Source: Cololabis saira (taxonomy: Eukaryota > Chordata > Actinopteri > Beloniformes > Belonidae). Taken from it: a stretch of 64,000 nucleotides of DNA. Location: assembly GCF_033807715.1 (NCBI RefSeq), contig NC_084599.1:27274125-27338124 (forward strand). Direction: 5' to 3'. Shown in pieces: positions 29,201 to 40,462 of this stretch (positions are counted from its first letter, which is position 1; every line of letters starts with the position of its first letter). The notes beneath the pieces are model-generated. The model saw only the letters and a program-made list of their open reading frames with translations, did no database searches and was not told the origin of the DNA. A program made the translations under genes and the position numbers.

Positions 29201-32200
29201 GCTTGTTTTTTATTCTGAAAAAGAAAATCAGAGGCGATTAAGATGAGACACTTGTAAGAAATGCTCTGCACTTCTGTAAGACTATAAAAGTTTTAAAGGC
29301 TGTAAAAAAAACTAAGTAAAATCCAGTAACGCCAAAGTCTGAATCAAATACTTATTAAACATTTTGTTTCGGTTTCAGAAAAGCCTACAACTCTACAAAC
29401 CTTTTTTTCTTCTCTCCACGACTCAGTGTTGGCTCATCTGCTTCAGACACAATCTCACTGAGATGACTGTAGTGGGTATGAATAAACATCACTTCCTCAC
29501 ATCCTGATTTGGGAGAAGGCATCCATTTATTTAGTAACCTTATTGTTTTGTTTTTTGTAACATTTCTTATAGCACATGGTAAATACGTCAACATGACCAC
29601 AAATGCATTTCTAAGCTTTAAATCTACAACTGATTTGCATTCATTTAATTGCCTAAAGAGACACAATGACAGCAAAAAGAGAAGTTCATGAGGGTGTGAG
29701 TTAATGTAATTTATCTTATAAGGCCCCACCCACATGAAGACAACATCAGGCCATTTACTGGCACATCTCTGTCTTTACGAAGGAATTAAAAGGGTTTCGT
29801 TTCCGTGTGGATATAGCCTAAATGTTGTTGAACTTGTATACTACATTCAGAAAAATCTTTATATTTCAGTTTGAAATGTTTTAACCATCTATGCTTTGGT
29901 CTTCGTGGCAAGCAAACATCAGGTGTGGGTGTTTGCTTGTGGATCCTACCTAGTTTGTTGATCCTCTGGAGTTCAGAGTCTGGGATAAGCAACTCATCAA
30001 GATTACTGCTGCTGCTGGGATTGCGAGAGCCAACGGCAGATGGCTTGAAAACTTGATTAAAGCTCTCTTGAGAGAGTTCCTGCCATTTCATATACACATC
30101 TGCCGGGACAGGCAGCATAGGAAAAAAAAAAAAAAAATAGACAAAAACAATTGTAATAGATGTAATAGAATTTTTTTTTTCTATTTCTGATGCAATATCT
30201 TACAGGTGTAAAACAGTAAATACAGTGTGTTCTGCATATATTACCTATGTTCTTAGTAGAAAGAGTGAAACCTCTTTCTTCTTCAGATAGCACGTCTGCA
30301 AGAGCTTCAGTGAGACCATCTATGCTTTTGACAATAGTAAACGGTCCAACGCTGACCTGCACAAACAGTTCAAGCAATCCTGATTAATGGATATACCAGA
30401 ATGAATAATTTAAGATACAAAAGCTGGCAACAAAAGTTTTGGTCATCCTTTTTAAAGGGAAGAGATATGCAAATGACCATGGAACAAAATGTACAAAAAA
30501 ACATCTTTGATTATCTAACCTATCCTAATTGTTATAAAAACATCAGTATGAGAAAATGCATAACCAACTTAAGAACATTTTGAGAACAGAGCAAAAACAT
30601 ATGAACCGATTCCACTTCCTCACCCCATCCTCCGTCAGGCCTATCCACTGCGCAGCTGTGTCCGGCTCCAGCATCTCACTTGCAACATTAACATAGTTGG
30701 TAGCAATGGATGCCAAAACCTCTGCTGCATTAGCTCCTGCAAAGTGACCACTTGCTGCAATCACTTCGATCATCTGGGTGAGGGAGAGGACGTCACTGGG
30801 GGTCAGGAGGTTTGGGCCGCCGGCCTCCAATGCATTGAGGACAGCTTTCGTCAACTGCTGCATCAAAGTCAGATCTCTGTTCCATGTGGTGTTAACACTG
30901 ATCACCTTCATCACCTGAGATAGAACATGGATCGATATTTTGACATGTGGAAATTCAACTGGGCTGCAGCGCCGCTGAGTCACAGTTTCGGCAAGCATAC
31001 CACAGTCTTGAGGACTATGACCCACACAACCAAATTCAAACTTATCCTCTACCGTTACTGTCAAGTATCATCATGTTTATTTAGGACAAGTGATGTTTAT
31101 AAATGAATTTACAGAAAAGTGACGATGTGCTGCAACACAACTCTCACCAGTTTAGTCTGAGGATCCTCATTCAGTTTACTGAAGAATGGCGACTTTGGCA
31201 AATTGAAAACATTCAGTCCCTCTGCAGAGACAGAAAAAAGCTAGTTAATGTAGTGTCACCAAGACTTAAATATGTACTGATATGAAAAATGCAGCATGCA
31301 CCTTTTTGTATGAGTGAGTCACTATTTTATTAACAATTTACATTTTTATATTAAGTTACCATTCTTAAATTTGCACACAGCTCCTCTGTATATGTTGCAC
31401 TGGGCTTGCGCACATTTCTCAGTAACGGGGTCAAAGATGTCACAATCTTCATCAGACACGTCGCTGTGGAAGATGTTAAAGGATGTTCCATTCTGCAAAG
31501 GATTTCCATTCTTCCACAAATTGTGGATTCCTAGTGAAATAAACAGTAACATTTATTCAGAATATTTATTTGCTGTATTGAATAGACCCAAAATAGGGCT
31601 GAATGCTGTATTCGGTTACAGTAATGCACATGTTACAAGTCACAACATAGCCAAGCCAAGGCACAGCCTCCAAGCTATGATATAATGACAAATCGACAAA
31701 ACATCACACACTTGAAGTGAAACGTCCCAGACTCCTTATTCATGCCAGGATAAAGTATCACGTCTCGTGAATGCATTTTTGTAACCAAGAAAGAGTCTTT
31801 TCTTATCATTATTTTCCACATTTTTATAGGCGTGCCAGTCTCTTTCGAAGTATTTGTGAAATGGATGAGGGAAGATTAGTTGCAGAGGTTGGGAAATATT
31901 GTGCTATGCAAGCCAGAAACCCATCCTTAAAGGGAAAGTTTGGCCGGATATGTGTTGCTCATTTTTCTATTGAGAAATCAAGTGTAACCCGTTCCACTCC
32001 AGAGTCTCCCAATCGGGGGGCCCTACTGCAGAGAAGCAGATGAGCAGATGAGCATTAAAAATAGGCTAGAGTTTAAGCGGTGCATATCTACATAGAATTT
32101 TAAACTATTGTTTGATTGTTTCCAAACATATTTCAGTATGGTAAACATTTGATTATATAATACAAATAATTGTACTAGAGTAAAAATAATTATGTTCCAT

Positions 32201-35200
32201 CTATTAGTTTAAATTGAGGTTAAATCCCTCTAAATGGTACAACTACGCCACCTGCTGACAGAAACTGGCATCTCTGCTGTCCCTTTATCAGTTTTTATCT
32301 ATTATTTATTAAGGCTCTATGTAGCCAGAAAAAAGCTAGTACGTGGTACCTTGCCAACTCTGCAGTATTTTCTGATGCGTTTAAGAAATACACTTATCAA
32401 AATATACATTTCTTTTCAAAGTATTGATTTAAATAGACTACATCTACACTGACTTTAAATCCAGTATCACCACAGCCTACATTTTGCAAGTAGGCCTTAT
32501 GGTTCGTTGCTTATTTTTGCTGTTTGAGGCCTTCACGAATAGTACTTAATCTCTTCTGTGGTTTGTGACTTACAGTGTTGTGCCACAAATGTTTAAGTGC
32601 TTATTTAAGATGCCTTAAATCCTATATTTTTATTATGGCTTTTTCCTGCTCAGCAGATAACAATTAATTTATTTTTTTCTGATAGTTAAAGGAACTCATG
32701 GCTTATGATTTTTGAGCTTATGTTTTAAAAAAATGTCTGAGGTTTTTAACAAATGAAAACAAGTCAATGCCTGAACTTTTGCACTTTCACTGTTACCATT
32801 CTAACTTGTTTTTTTACTGGTCATCATCAGTACTATTTCTGCTTTATGTAGTAGTGTAGTGACCTAGCATCAATGATACATTTATTCTCAAAAGAGGAGA
32901 GAACAGCTATAAATGATTAATACATGTTTTGAACAAATTACTTTTATGGGTACTAATAAACTATGTTATCAAGGTGTATTTTTCAGTTATAAATTAAAAG
33001 TGCATTATGGCCTGTATAGTATATGTGGGAAAGGAATAAAGGGGCCAATAATACAATAGATTGTCAAATTTCTATAACTCACATATTGAAGGAAACAACC
33101 ATGAAATCAGCAGTTACAGGAAACCATTTGACGCTGTCCGCAAATTTTAAGTAGACAAAATCTTGGCTCAAAAATTCCAGAGACCAGAAGGAAAGCAAGC
33201 GTGATATTGTTAATGTATGTCTCACTCTAGAAAAGGGAGGGAAGCTTTTGGATTTGCAAAGCTCACTGGGGACCATGATGTAATGAAGTCTGTTTTGTGG
33301 GGTGGGACTCAAAATGATGTGAGTCACAAAATATTTACGAGAACTGGAGGCCTCACTGTTGGCCATTTACAACTTGGTCACCATTTATTTAATTCATTGG
33401 AGGAAGACAACAAGAGAAGAAAGGAGAAGAAAGGAGTTTGAGAAAGTTTGAGTATTGTAGGTCAGTTTGCCAAATGTCAAAAAACCTTAGAAATGTTTGT
33501 TTGGGTTTTGTTACAGTTGAGCCATTTAATAAACTATATTAACTGCTGATTTATTTTAAATCCAACAGATATGAAACTTCTTTGTACAATATATGTGTAA
33601 AGCTACATCTACACATAACATTTGTCCTGTTTCTTGATGATTTGCAAAGCATTTAATGCGTCCCAATTTATGTAGGAACAATCATAACTCACAATTTCAC
33701 AGCATAGGGGCTCAAACTATTGTACATTTAGACTGCCGAGAATGCAGGATGGGTGGAACGCAGATGTGACTGAAAGTACGCTGTCAAAGATTAATTGAGT
33801 CATTTCTATGTGATTGTTTTGACTGCATAGCAACCTCACACAGACCTACTGCCAAGCTAAATTGTAAACACCTTGCAAATGTAAGGTCCAACTTATACTA
33901 CCGGACCAAGGAGGGAGATTTGAGCTGTACCATTCTCTTCAGATAAAATAAATCCTGCACGTTCCTGTACTTGGTGATCAAATTAGCTTCAGTATATATT
34001 TCAGAAAAGGTTTCAGCTTTTTCCTCTACCCTCTGGTAGCAACTAAATGAATTTACCTTGACATGGGATCGTTCTCCACTGCGTTGAAAGGGAGGGCTCT
34101 ATTTCCATGTCTGCTTCACTCCACTTGAACACCAGCCCAGAGGAGATGGGCGAGCAGTCATTTTCCATGCTCGATATTTCATTGCTGGTCAGAACTCGAT
34201 TCCAAATGTGCAACTCTGTGATGCTTCCCAGGAATGACTGGTCAGACTTAAAGGAGCCTTCGAACGTTTCCTGCTCCTGCCCGATAATAAAATGGCCATC
34301 GAGGCCACCAATGCTGTCAGTATTGTCTAAGCCATCGCCGCTTGAAACTACAACACCACCAGTATAAAGCACCCAGTGTCCACCATTCTGGCTCCAGGAA
34401 ACACAAACCGAGTGCCAGGCATCGTCATGTTTGAAGACCTCTTCATAAGGCACATGAATTCCGTGGACCAGCAAAGCCAACTGCACAGGCTTGCCCTGGG
34501 TTAGCTTTGCTCGAAGCTGGAACTCATTTATGTAGGATGGGATGGAATAAGAGAAGATCGTGAAATTTCCAAAAGAATTCAAGTCAAAACGAAGCTGGGT
34601 GCAAATGGTCAATGAGCTCAAGGAGGGGAACCTGTGCCGGAGACGAGCGTACTTTGTATCCGAGCGCCCAAAGAATTCCAATATCAGGGTCTTGCGGGCA
34701 CCTTTTCAACAAACAGACAAGAAAAGAAAAACATAAAGATAAGATTAAATTCTAAAAGTCTACTTTACACTCAATTACTGCCATTAACAATTTGGAAACA
34801 CTTGTTAACTCAGGCAAACATTGCTTTTATTGTGGCAAAACAGTTCAATCTTTAACTCTTGATACAAGATGGAATAGGTAGAAAAGTGTTTTAGATAACT
34901 AAAACAATGATTCTACTTTTTAAAGAGGACTTCTTTACTATAAATATAGAGTAAAGTTTAACAAATGACATATTAAACCTACTTGTCAGATGTGTTAAGA
35001 CTTTCCTGGCAATCCAGACAGGCTGAGAGATGTTCAAGGATTTTAAGAAGCTGGAAAGCTCATGGTTCTCTGCTGCACTGGAGACAGTGGCCAAGGCCCC
35101 AGAGCGCTGCTTACACAGTTCTTCTGCAGTCTTCCATTGCAGGCCATCAGGCACATACTCATAGTATAACTCGTCATGTGTGTGGGCTCTGGTTTTCAGA

Positions 35201-38200
35201 GTAAAGGCTGTCCAAAAGGAAAGACAAAAAAAAGAACGTTGATGGAAAAAAATCCTTACCTGACAAAGTTGCTAAAAATCAATGTGAGCCTCCATCACAA
35301 AGCATGGTATTTGGATAAACTAACAGCATGCTCTGCTGCATTTCCAGGAAATATTTCACCATGTTAATGACACTACAAAAAATCGAGGGAAAGACAGTTT
35401 TCCATTCAGGCGTCTGCCCACTTCAAGCCAGCCACCAGCAGGAAGATTATGTAAATCTGCCAGAACTTTTTTTTTTTTTTCAATGCACATCCCTAAAGCA
35501 TGTATCATAAGGGTGGGTAACTGACAGAGTACAGCAAGAAGCAAGCCAAATGATGATTACACCAAGTACAGCAAGCGGCAAGTCAAACGATGATGTAAAC
35601 CTTAAAATATGTTATGGCTGCTTCACTGAGAAGAAACTCTCAATAAACTATCCAAAGCATGTTAAGCTTGCCTCCTCTGCATTTGTTTTTGATTAATCCT
35701 TTACCAGTAATTGTGTTTCAACTTGGTTCTTTCAAATCTTTGACGTGTCTGTTCACTTTAATGGAGTTCCAAAGAACTAATTAAATTAGTAATTAAAAAC
35801 ATTTGTTTTCTGATCTTGCATCTGAGCTTTGCAGTGTTAAAGCAAAACTCAGTTTCAAATCTGGTTAGATTCCCAACCTTTCAGTAAATAACAATGCACA
35901 GCTGCATTATCACAACTCATGTCCTGAGTGACATCTCTGCCTAAGATGCGTTAGTTTACAAAGGGTTGCTTTAAGTTACTCACTAAAGTAGGCACACTTG
36001 AATGAAAGCATTACTGGACGGACCTTTGGAGGAAAAACCAGGGGACCAGAGAATCAGAGGCACCCCAAACCTCACCTGAACAATGCCCCTTACAAAAGCC
36101 TACTTGATTAAAGACATAAAACAGGAGGGAAAATCTATGTAATACAACACCAAGCTGTAAAATTAAAAAAGGCAAAATGGAGAAACACATCATTAAATAA
36201 TGCACAACGAACTAAGAAGTCAATAAGAGGAACAGCTTTTCCACATAAAGATTTAGTATTAACTCTAAAAAAAATAAAATAAATAAAAAAACCACAACAA
36301 AACCACAATAATTATACACTGAGTGAAAACAAACTGACTGAAACAACTACAGAAAGATGCTGAGCAACCACAATGTAACAGCTGGAAAGCATCTTAGACA
36401 ACTGTTTTAGTTCAAGTTTGGGTTTTGTGCTCCTTTGAAGAGGCCAATCTTCCCAATGCAATGACATAGGTGGGCATCTAGGGCACTACTGTGAAAAACA
36501 TCGCCATAACGAACAACAGTTAGATACAGGTTACTCAACCCAAAAGGTAACTGTATTTGCATTAAAAATAAAGAGATAAGAGCCATTAGGTGCCTAAAAA
36601 AGAAAAAAGAAACGGAATGGGAAGAAAATCCTCACAAGGCTTGTCATCTATTCCATCACATTATAGTTTTCTTTTCGTTTTGTGTTGTTGGCCTTATCCT
36701 ACACATGTGCAGGATATGTATAATCAGAGGGATGGCGTTTTATTCGGCAGTCACCACACCTAGTGGCTAGCACACCTAGTGCTTAGCACTGTTTTGTGAG
36801 CTGTGAATAACGACCTAACGGACCATATTTGTTTATATATATTTTATTGTGCTGTTAATTTGACTAACAGACCAATGTGACTGGCACAAAGCTTAGCTGT
36901 GAGCACGCAGCTTGTGCTAAGTGAGCTTCAGCATTTTGGATTTTGCTACCAAAACATTTAGAAAATGCTGTTGGAAATGTCCACCAGCAGTTTCATAGCT
37001 CCTCCAACGTGAATCGACTGAAGGATCAACTTTATTTCAGAACCTTTCCTGTAGAAATCTGCAGTCTTTCAGGCCACAATGCTGGTAGGCTTGCCCGACT
37101 GCAACAGGTCTAACTATGGCTGCACCAGAGCTCTGCTCTGCTTTCAGGTCTGGCAGCACTTGTTTCACATGTTGTTTTGGAAGCGACACTTGAACTGAGG
37201 GTGTTTGGGCAGATTTGATAAGAATGACTATAAAGCAGTTATTAGCCTCACAGGTTAGCCTGTCAATTAAGCTAAATACATTCAGTCACGGAAGCTAAAA
37301 TGGCTAAACGTGATTAACATTGTGTGGGCCCAGTGGGAGTCTTCCTCTGTGGAGTTTGCATGTTCTTCCCATGCTTGTTGGGTTCCCTCCAGGTACTCTT
37401 GGTTTCCCACACTTCCTCCCACAGTCCAAAAGCATGCATGTTAGTTTAATTGATGAAACTAAATTGCCATGATGGTTACAAATGAGGAAGCAATAGGGAT
37501 TAGCTATTTGCTAAGGCAACTGTCAATCATATTAGAAATAAATCCAATGCATCTATATATAGATGGCTGGCACTTTCTTCCCAATCCTGTTCGTTCCTAT
37601 CATTTTCAACACTCAGTCGCTCAACACGACAAAAAAGAAGCTTCAAAAGCACTCTGAAGAAACCCTGTAGGGTTTGTCCAGTCACATTTCCATTACACTT
37701 CTTCGTTGAAGAAAATCAAAACTTGCTCTTGAGGTAGTGCTGCAGGGGGTTGGTGTTTCTACTTAAAGAAGTTGTTCAAATAAGAGCAATTCTTATAACT
37801 ATCTTGTCCTGCGGGATTTCTCTTCAAAACAATGAAAAAGAAAATTTCAGCATTAAAGAAGGTAGACAAAAACATTTTTAGTCTTTGACAAATGATTGCA
37901 ATCGCAGCTGCCGTTTTTGAGAAAATAATCAGATTATGAATGTAGTGGATGATCATTGAAATGATTATTCAGAGGCAAAGGCCTTATGTGATACAGTAGT
38001 GTTAAAGCACAACTACTTCACATCAATGAGGCCAAAAACAGCTGGAAACTACATTTTGATTACTTTAGATTGACCAGCCACATCACATCCAGCACTACCA
38101 AGATGTGGAAAAGCACAAAAAGAATTTCCATTCCACTTTTGCGATAAACTGGATTATTGATTCGCCTGAAAAACCACCTTGCGAAAGTGTGCAATATTTG

Positions 38201-39331
38201 AGAGTTTTTTCGAATTAGTCATTTCCATTATAGGTTTTGTTTTTGATATTTGGGTTTTTGCCAGTCTTGGAAACCCGACTAAAGTCAATGCCAACGAAGC
38301 AGAACAACCACATTGCTTGCTTCCTGTCACATACCAGTATCTCTGGAGAGGTGCTTGGATGCTACAGCAGAGCCCACAGTGAAGGTTTCCCCGCTAAAGC
38401 GGCCAAATGCCAGTTTGATTTAAAAGCATAAATCAAGCCTTAACCTGCTATGGGGGGACCCTATGAGCTAAAAATGGGTAAAAGTTCATTTGTTTCCCTG
38501 CAGTCCCTGGTGATTTTAACTGCGGTTAAAAGGAAGCATCATCATTAAAGCTGAAAATGTTAAGGTCCATTTTGAAGTGATTCAGCGCTTTATAAGAATT
38601 TTACTTAAAGTTTAAATACATTGGAAATTCTTGAAACAAAACTCTCAGATGCTCAATGGCACTGAGCATGTTCAGATAATAATCAATAATATAATAATAA
38701 TAATTAGTAGTATTAAGTAATAGTATTATTATTATTATTATTACACATACACACAAGGCTATATTGTACCATTTAATAACACACATAAAGAGGCCCAAAT
38801 TGGGCTAAAAGGAACTGGTTGGGGTGGGGGGGCTCATTTAACTGTCCAAACATCATAATCACAATTTCTGAAGGGAGAAAAATGACTCACCTGTTATAAA
38901 ACTTTGGAGACATACCTGAAACACAAGGAAAAGTTTAGGGCAAAGATCCGAAAAAGACTTAATCAACCGAAAGGTAAGAACACCTGCGTTTATTAGCTCA
39001 GTTAAAACTTGTAATTTTAAAGCAACAAATTAAACGTATTAAACAATGGACATTCAAGATTAATTAATTCAATTAAAAAGGTATCTGGTCAAAAGTTTGA
39101 TAATTTTGCATAATTTTAAAGACAAGTAGGGCCTACACATAGCAGTTTTCTATAGAACTACTTTCTATTTGCCACTCTATTTAAATATAGCCTACTGGAG
39201 ACGTCTATGACCAGTTTTAGGGTAAATGACCACATTAGGTTTTAAAAAAAACACACACAAAAAAAAAAACGAAGAAAACGACCAAGAAAACTTACGAACA
39301 GGCAGAGACTGGAAGACAATAACCAGTGCAT
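15660..39331 (-). CDS. adgrd2: adhesion G protein-coupled receptor, ADGRD2-like, 3' end not found
   Basis: Adhesion GPCR at the plasma membrane. Exons 5' to 3': 39331-39296, 38915-38891, 35207-34983, 34701-34057, 31530-31360, 31221-31148, 30914-30624, 30356-30245, 30099-29950, 29087-28987, 28242-28187, 26126-26000, 25428-25325, 19767-19665, 18564-18411, 18188-18055, 17640-17525, 15780-15660. All junctions are GT-AG and phases close, giving 2,745 nt (915 codons) up to TM7, which ends in a donor. Order: signal peptide, half C-type lectin fold, pentraxin/LamG, Cys-rich link, GAIN, GPS, 7TM. The membrane part ('FSWMLVEGLLLWSKVVAV', 'KAVLVLLPILGLTW') is closest to ADGRD2 (GPR144) as I recall it; ADGRD1 is the alternative. 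Exon 10 needs the second of two possible acceptors to stay open. The symbol is by family resemblance. Confidence 0.88.
18635..18985 (+). mobile_element. L2-like LINE, 3' tail ending in (TTGA)n
   Basis: Contains a 3' UTR with GGTCTCCCAGTTTTTA twice, then CAAAGCACCTTGTATTTCAT, then GTGCTATATAAATAAAATTT, and ends in ATTGATTGATTG repeats. The copy at 56935-57540 has the same order in the opposite orientation and includes ORF sequence, which identifies the family as a LINE. It lies in the adgrd2-like intron between exons 14 and 15. Confidence 0.8.
19970..20090. repeat. (AAT)n / (ATA)n microsatellite
   Basis: About 120 bp of AAT trinucleotides with a few CAA and GAT variants, within the adgrd2-like intron 13. 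Confidence 0.95.
20390..20720 (+). mobile_element. LINE 3' fragment (Rex1/CR1-like), degenerate
   Basis: Ends in TTTCCCTTTAGGGATTAATA then AAGTATTATTGAACTG, the fish non-LTR tail type also seen at the 3' end of the LINE near 42700. Upstream text (CCTCCTGCCCACAGCTATAA) resembles the last part of the ORF and is degenerate. Confidence 0.5.
21653..22407. mobile_element. hAT-type MITE inserted in a (TA)n microsatellite
   Basis: The element spans 21701-22352. The left end is TTAGGGCTGGGCGATATATC and the right end is GATATCGCCCAGCCCTAA-like (minus strand TTAGGGCTGGGCGATATGG), giving near-perfect terminal inverted repeats. TAGGGCTGGGCGATAT ends are characteristic of fish hAT non-autonomous elements. 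(TA)n runs flank both sides, 21653-21695 and 22353-22407, so the insertion split one microsatellite and the expected 8-bp target duplication cannot be read. Confidence 0.75.
23420..24960 (-). mobile_element. Tc1/mariner-IS630-like transposon fossil
   Basis: The ends are inverted: left AATGCAATGATTTGCAAAG and right (reverse-complemented) AATGGAATGATTTGCAAATT, plus an outer CCCAACAAAAG / CCTTTTTTGGAATTTG pair. Between them the minus strand holds transposase scraps: 'LMVWGCISAYGVGSLHIWKG' with 'YIEVLEQHML' (open at 24094-23834), and near 23650-23780 'PSPIENIWSIMKQQIW', the DDE-domain C-terminal motif. Stops and frameshifts break the ORF, so it is inactive. It sits in intron 13 of adgrd2-like. 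Confidence 0.75.
26000..31530 (-). CDS. adgrd2: adgrd2-like exons 5-12: Cys-rich link, GAIN domain and GPS
   Basis: Exon 5 holds four cysteines (DEDCDIFDPVTEKC, AQCNIYRGAVC). Exons 6-10 give the mostly helical GAIN subdomain A ('LTKAVLNALEAGGPNLLT', 'DVLSLTQMIEVIAASGHF') and the first strands of subdomain B. Exons 11 and 12 form the GPCR proteolysis site: 'KVTPVCAFWNFSLM', then 'SSWSSDGCTVI', then 'TSCQCNHTTNFAVLMNYL'. All four GPS cysteines and both tryptophans are present. Cleavage is expected at His-Thr/Thr; the usual residue before the cut is Leu. The new N-terminus TNFAVLM matches the tethered agonist (Stachel) consensus. Confidence 0.9.
26227..26286. repeat. (TA)n microsatellite
   Basis: About 60 bp of TA dinucleotides, roughly 100 bp upstream of the adgrd2-like GPS exon acceptor (26126). 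Confidence 0.95.
26480..27065 (+). mobile_element. Tc1-like transposon fossil
   Basis: Plus-strand text follows a fish Tc1-like transposase gene: GGAGTGATGCACCCATAGTG, CCTGTGGGAGCAGTGTCATG, GTTCATCAGGCTCAAATCAT, ACACATGGACTGGCCACCAG, GGAAATAAATATTCCAACAC. It has many indels, so no protein can be made. An L2-like remnant follows immediately, suggesting nested or adjacent insertion. Confidence 0.7.
27090..28090 (+). mobile_element. L2-like LINE, internally deleted
   Basis: Starts with text for a 'QSGF-PHHSTKIALVKVLDD' reverse-transcriptase segment, jumps past the catalytic centre, then continues with 'LIHAFIFSRLDYCNAVLMAL'-type and 'RVDHITPVLRSLQGLLV'-type segments. The 3' end has TTTGCAAATAAACTTGCCTT, the typical end of fish L2 elements. 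Frameshifts and the central deletion make it inactive. It lies in intron 11 of adgrd2-like, minus to the host gene. Confidence 0.75.
31531..34056. other. adgrd2-like intron 4, nothing recognised
   Basis: About 2.5 kb between the pentraxin and Cys-rich exons. An open frame near 31771-32043 (plus strand) shows no known domain. No repeat family was recognised with confidence. Confidence 0.5.
34057..34701 (-). CDS. adgrd2: adgrd2-like exon 4: pentraxin / laminin-G-like domain
   Basis: A single 645-nt exon encodes about 215 residues of beta-sandwich type. 'SLSSLTICTQLRFDL' and 'WHSVCVSWSQNGGHW' supply the two conserved cysteines and the pentraxin signature (H-x-C-x-x-W-x-S). It continues with 'GHFIIGQEQETFEGSF' and 'FLGSITELHIWNRVLTSNEI', the classic C-terminal strands of pentraxins. 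ADGRD1, ADGRD2 and some ADGRG receptors carry a pentraxin domain, so this supports the family assignment. The ligand is unknown. The exon is phase 1 to phase 1 and so could be skipped without a frameshift. Confidence 0.9.
34983..39331 (-). CDS. adgrd2: adgrd2-like exons 1-3: signal peptide and N-terminal half of a C-type lectin fold
   Basis: Exon 1 gives MHWLLSSSLCLF and stops at a strong GTAAGT donor. A 25-nt microexon (38915-38891) continues VCLQSFIT, completing a typical signal peptide of about 20 residues. Exon 3 encodes about 75 residues including 'LQWKTAEELCKQRSGALATV', then 'AAENHELSSFLKSLN' and 'PVWIAR'. This is the first half of a C-type lectin fold (the W..A...C....GA.LA.V pattern up to WIG), but the second half with the calcium-binding loop and last cysteines is missing and the next exon is pentraxin-like. 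Sugar binding by this remnant is unlikely. Exons 1 and 2 rest on start context, splice sites and phase, so they are less certain than exon 3. Confidence 0.75.
37320..37460 (-). repeat. dispersed teleost repeat fragment, reverse orientation
   Basis: Contains GGAGTTTGCATGTTCTTCCC, then GGGTTCCCTCCAGGTACTC, then CCTCCCACAGTCCAAAAGCA. This is the complement of the CATCCATC-family 3' region seen at 1637-2095. It lies in adgrd2-like intron 2. Confidence 0.65.
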
Positions 39332-39641
39332 TCTAGGAGGGAAAAAATAAAACAAAATACTTAACTAGGAACCGAAAATGGGATTAAAGCCGTACTGTAG
39401 TTTCCACGGACTACTAGGACGTTTGTTTTACCTGATTTACTTGTACTTTACTTTTCTTCTCACTCCATTCGTGTAGCATCCGTGAAGACTGAAGTCATCC
39501 CCTCCTCGGGGCGATTTTCCGTTTTTCTAATTCCACAATGTGGAAAGTTTACCAAAAGTCTGTTTTCTTTAGTGCACGCGAGTGCAGCCCTTGTCGCAGC
39601 GGACTCCCGTGAGTGCGAGGGGAGGATGAGAGGGGAGGATG

Positions 39642-40462
39642 CAGAGCAGTGGGAGGAACTGCAGCCAGCATGCAGAGCAGTGGGAGGAACTGCAGCCAGC
39701 ATGCAGAGCAGAAGGTGGAACTGCAGCCAGCATGCAGAGCAGAAGGTGGAACTGCAGCCAGCATGCAGCATGCAGAGCAGTGGGAGGAACTGCAGCCAGC
39801 ATGCAGAGCAGTGGGAGGAACTGCAGCCAGCATGCAGAGCAGAAGGTGGAACTGCAGCCAGCATGCAGAGCAGAAGGTGGAACTGCAGCCAGCATGCAGC
39901 ATGCAGAGCAGTGGGAGGAACTGCAGCCAGCATGCAAAGCAGTGGGAGGAACTGCAGCCAGCATGCAGAGCAGTGGATGGAACTGCAGCCAGCATGCACA
40001 GCAGTGGGTGGAACTGCAGCCAGCATGCAGAGCAGTGGGTGGAACTGCAGCCAGCATGCAGAGCAGTGGGTGGAACTGCAGCCAGCATGCAGAGCAGAAG
40101 GTGGAACTGCAGCCAGCATGCAGAGCAGAAGGTGGAACTGCAGCCAGCATGCAGAGCAGAAGGTGGAACTGCAGCCAGCATGCAGCATGCAGAGCAGTGG
40201 GAGGAACTGCAGCCAGCATGCAGAGCAGTGGGTGGAACTGCAGCCAGCATGCACAGCAGTGGGTGGAACTGCAGCCAGCATGCAGAGCAGAAGGTGGAAC
40301 TGCAGCCAGCATGCAGCATGCAGAGCAGTGGGTGGAACTGCAGCCAGCATGCACAGCAGTGGGAAGAACTGCAGCCAGCATGCAGCATGCAGAGCAGAAG
40401 GTGAAACTGCTGCCAGCATGCAGCATGCAGAGCAGAAGGTGGAACTGCAGCCAGCAGCACTG
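39642..40462. repeat. 31-bp minisatellite, 25 units with higher-order structure
   Basis: The unit is GAGCAGTGGGAGGAACTGCA followed by GCCAGCATGCA (31 bp). I count 25 units; six are followed by an extra 7-bp GCATGCA. Variants fall in classes (GTGGGAGG, GAAGGTGG, GTGGGTGG). The first eight units follow the pattern two GTGGGAGG, two GAAGGTGG, insert, twice over, a 131-bp higher-order repeat. Because 31 is not divisible by 3 and the unit has no stop in any phase, both strands read open for up to 355 codons. These frames are not taken as genes. Confidence 0.97.

Noticed and set aside
31771..32043. Plus-strand frame of 90 codons in receptor intron 4
   Set aside because: No recognisable domain, start context or splice partners; left as unexplained open frame.
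34107..34367. Plus-strand frame across the pentraxin exon
   Set aside because: Antisense shadow of a well-supported coding exon.
39642..40462. CRISPR-like array
   Set aside because: Units are directly adjacent with no unique spacers, and the genome is vertebrate.
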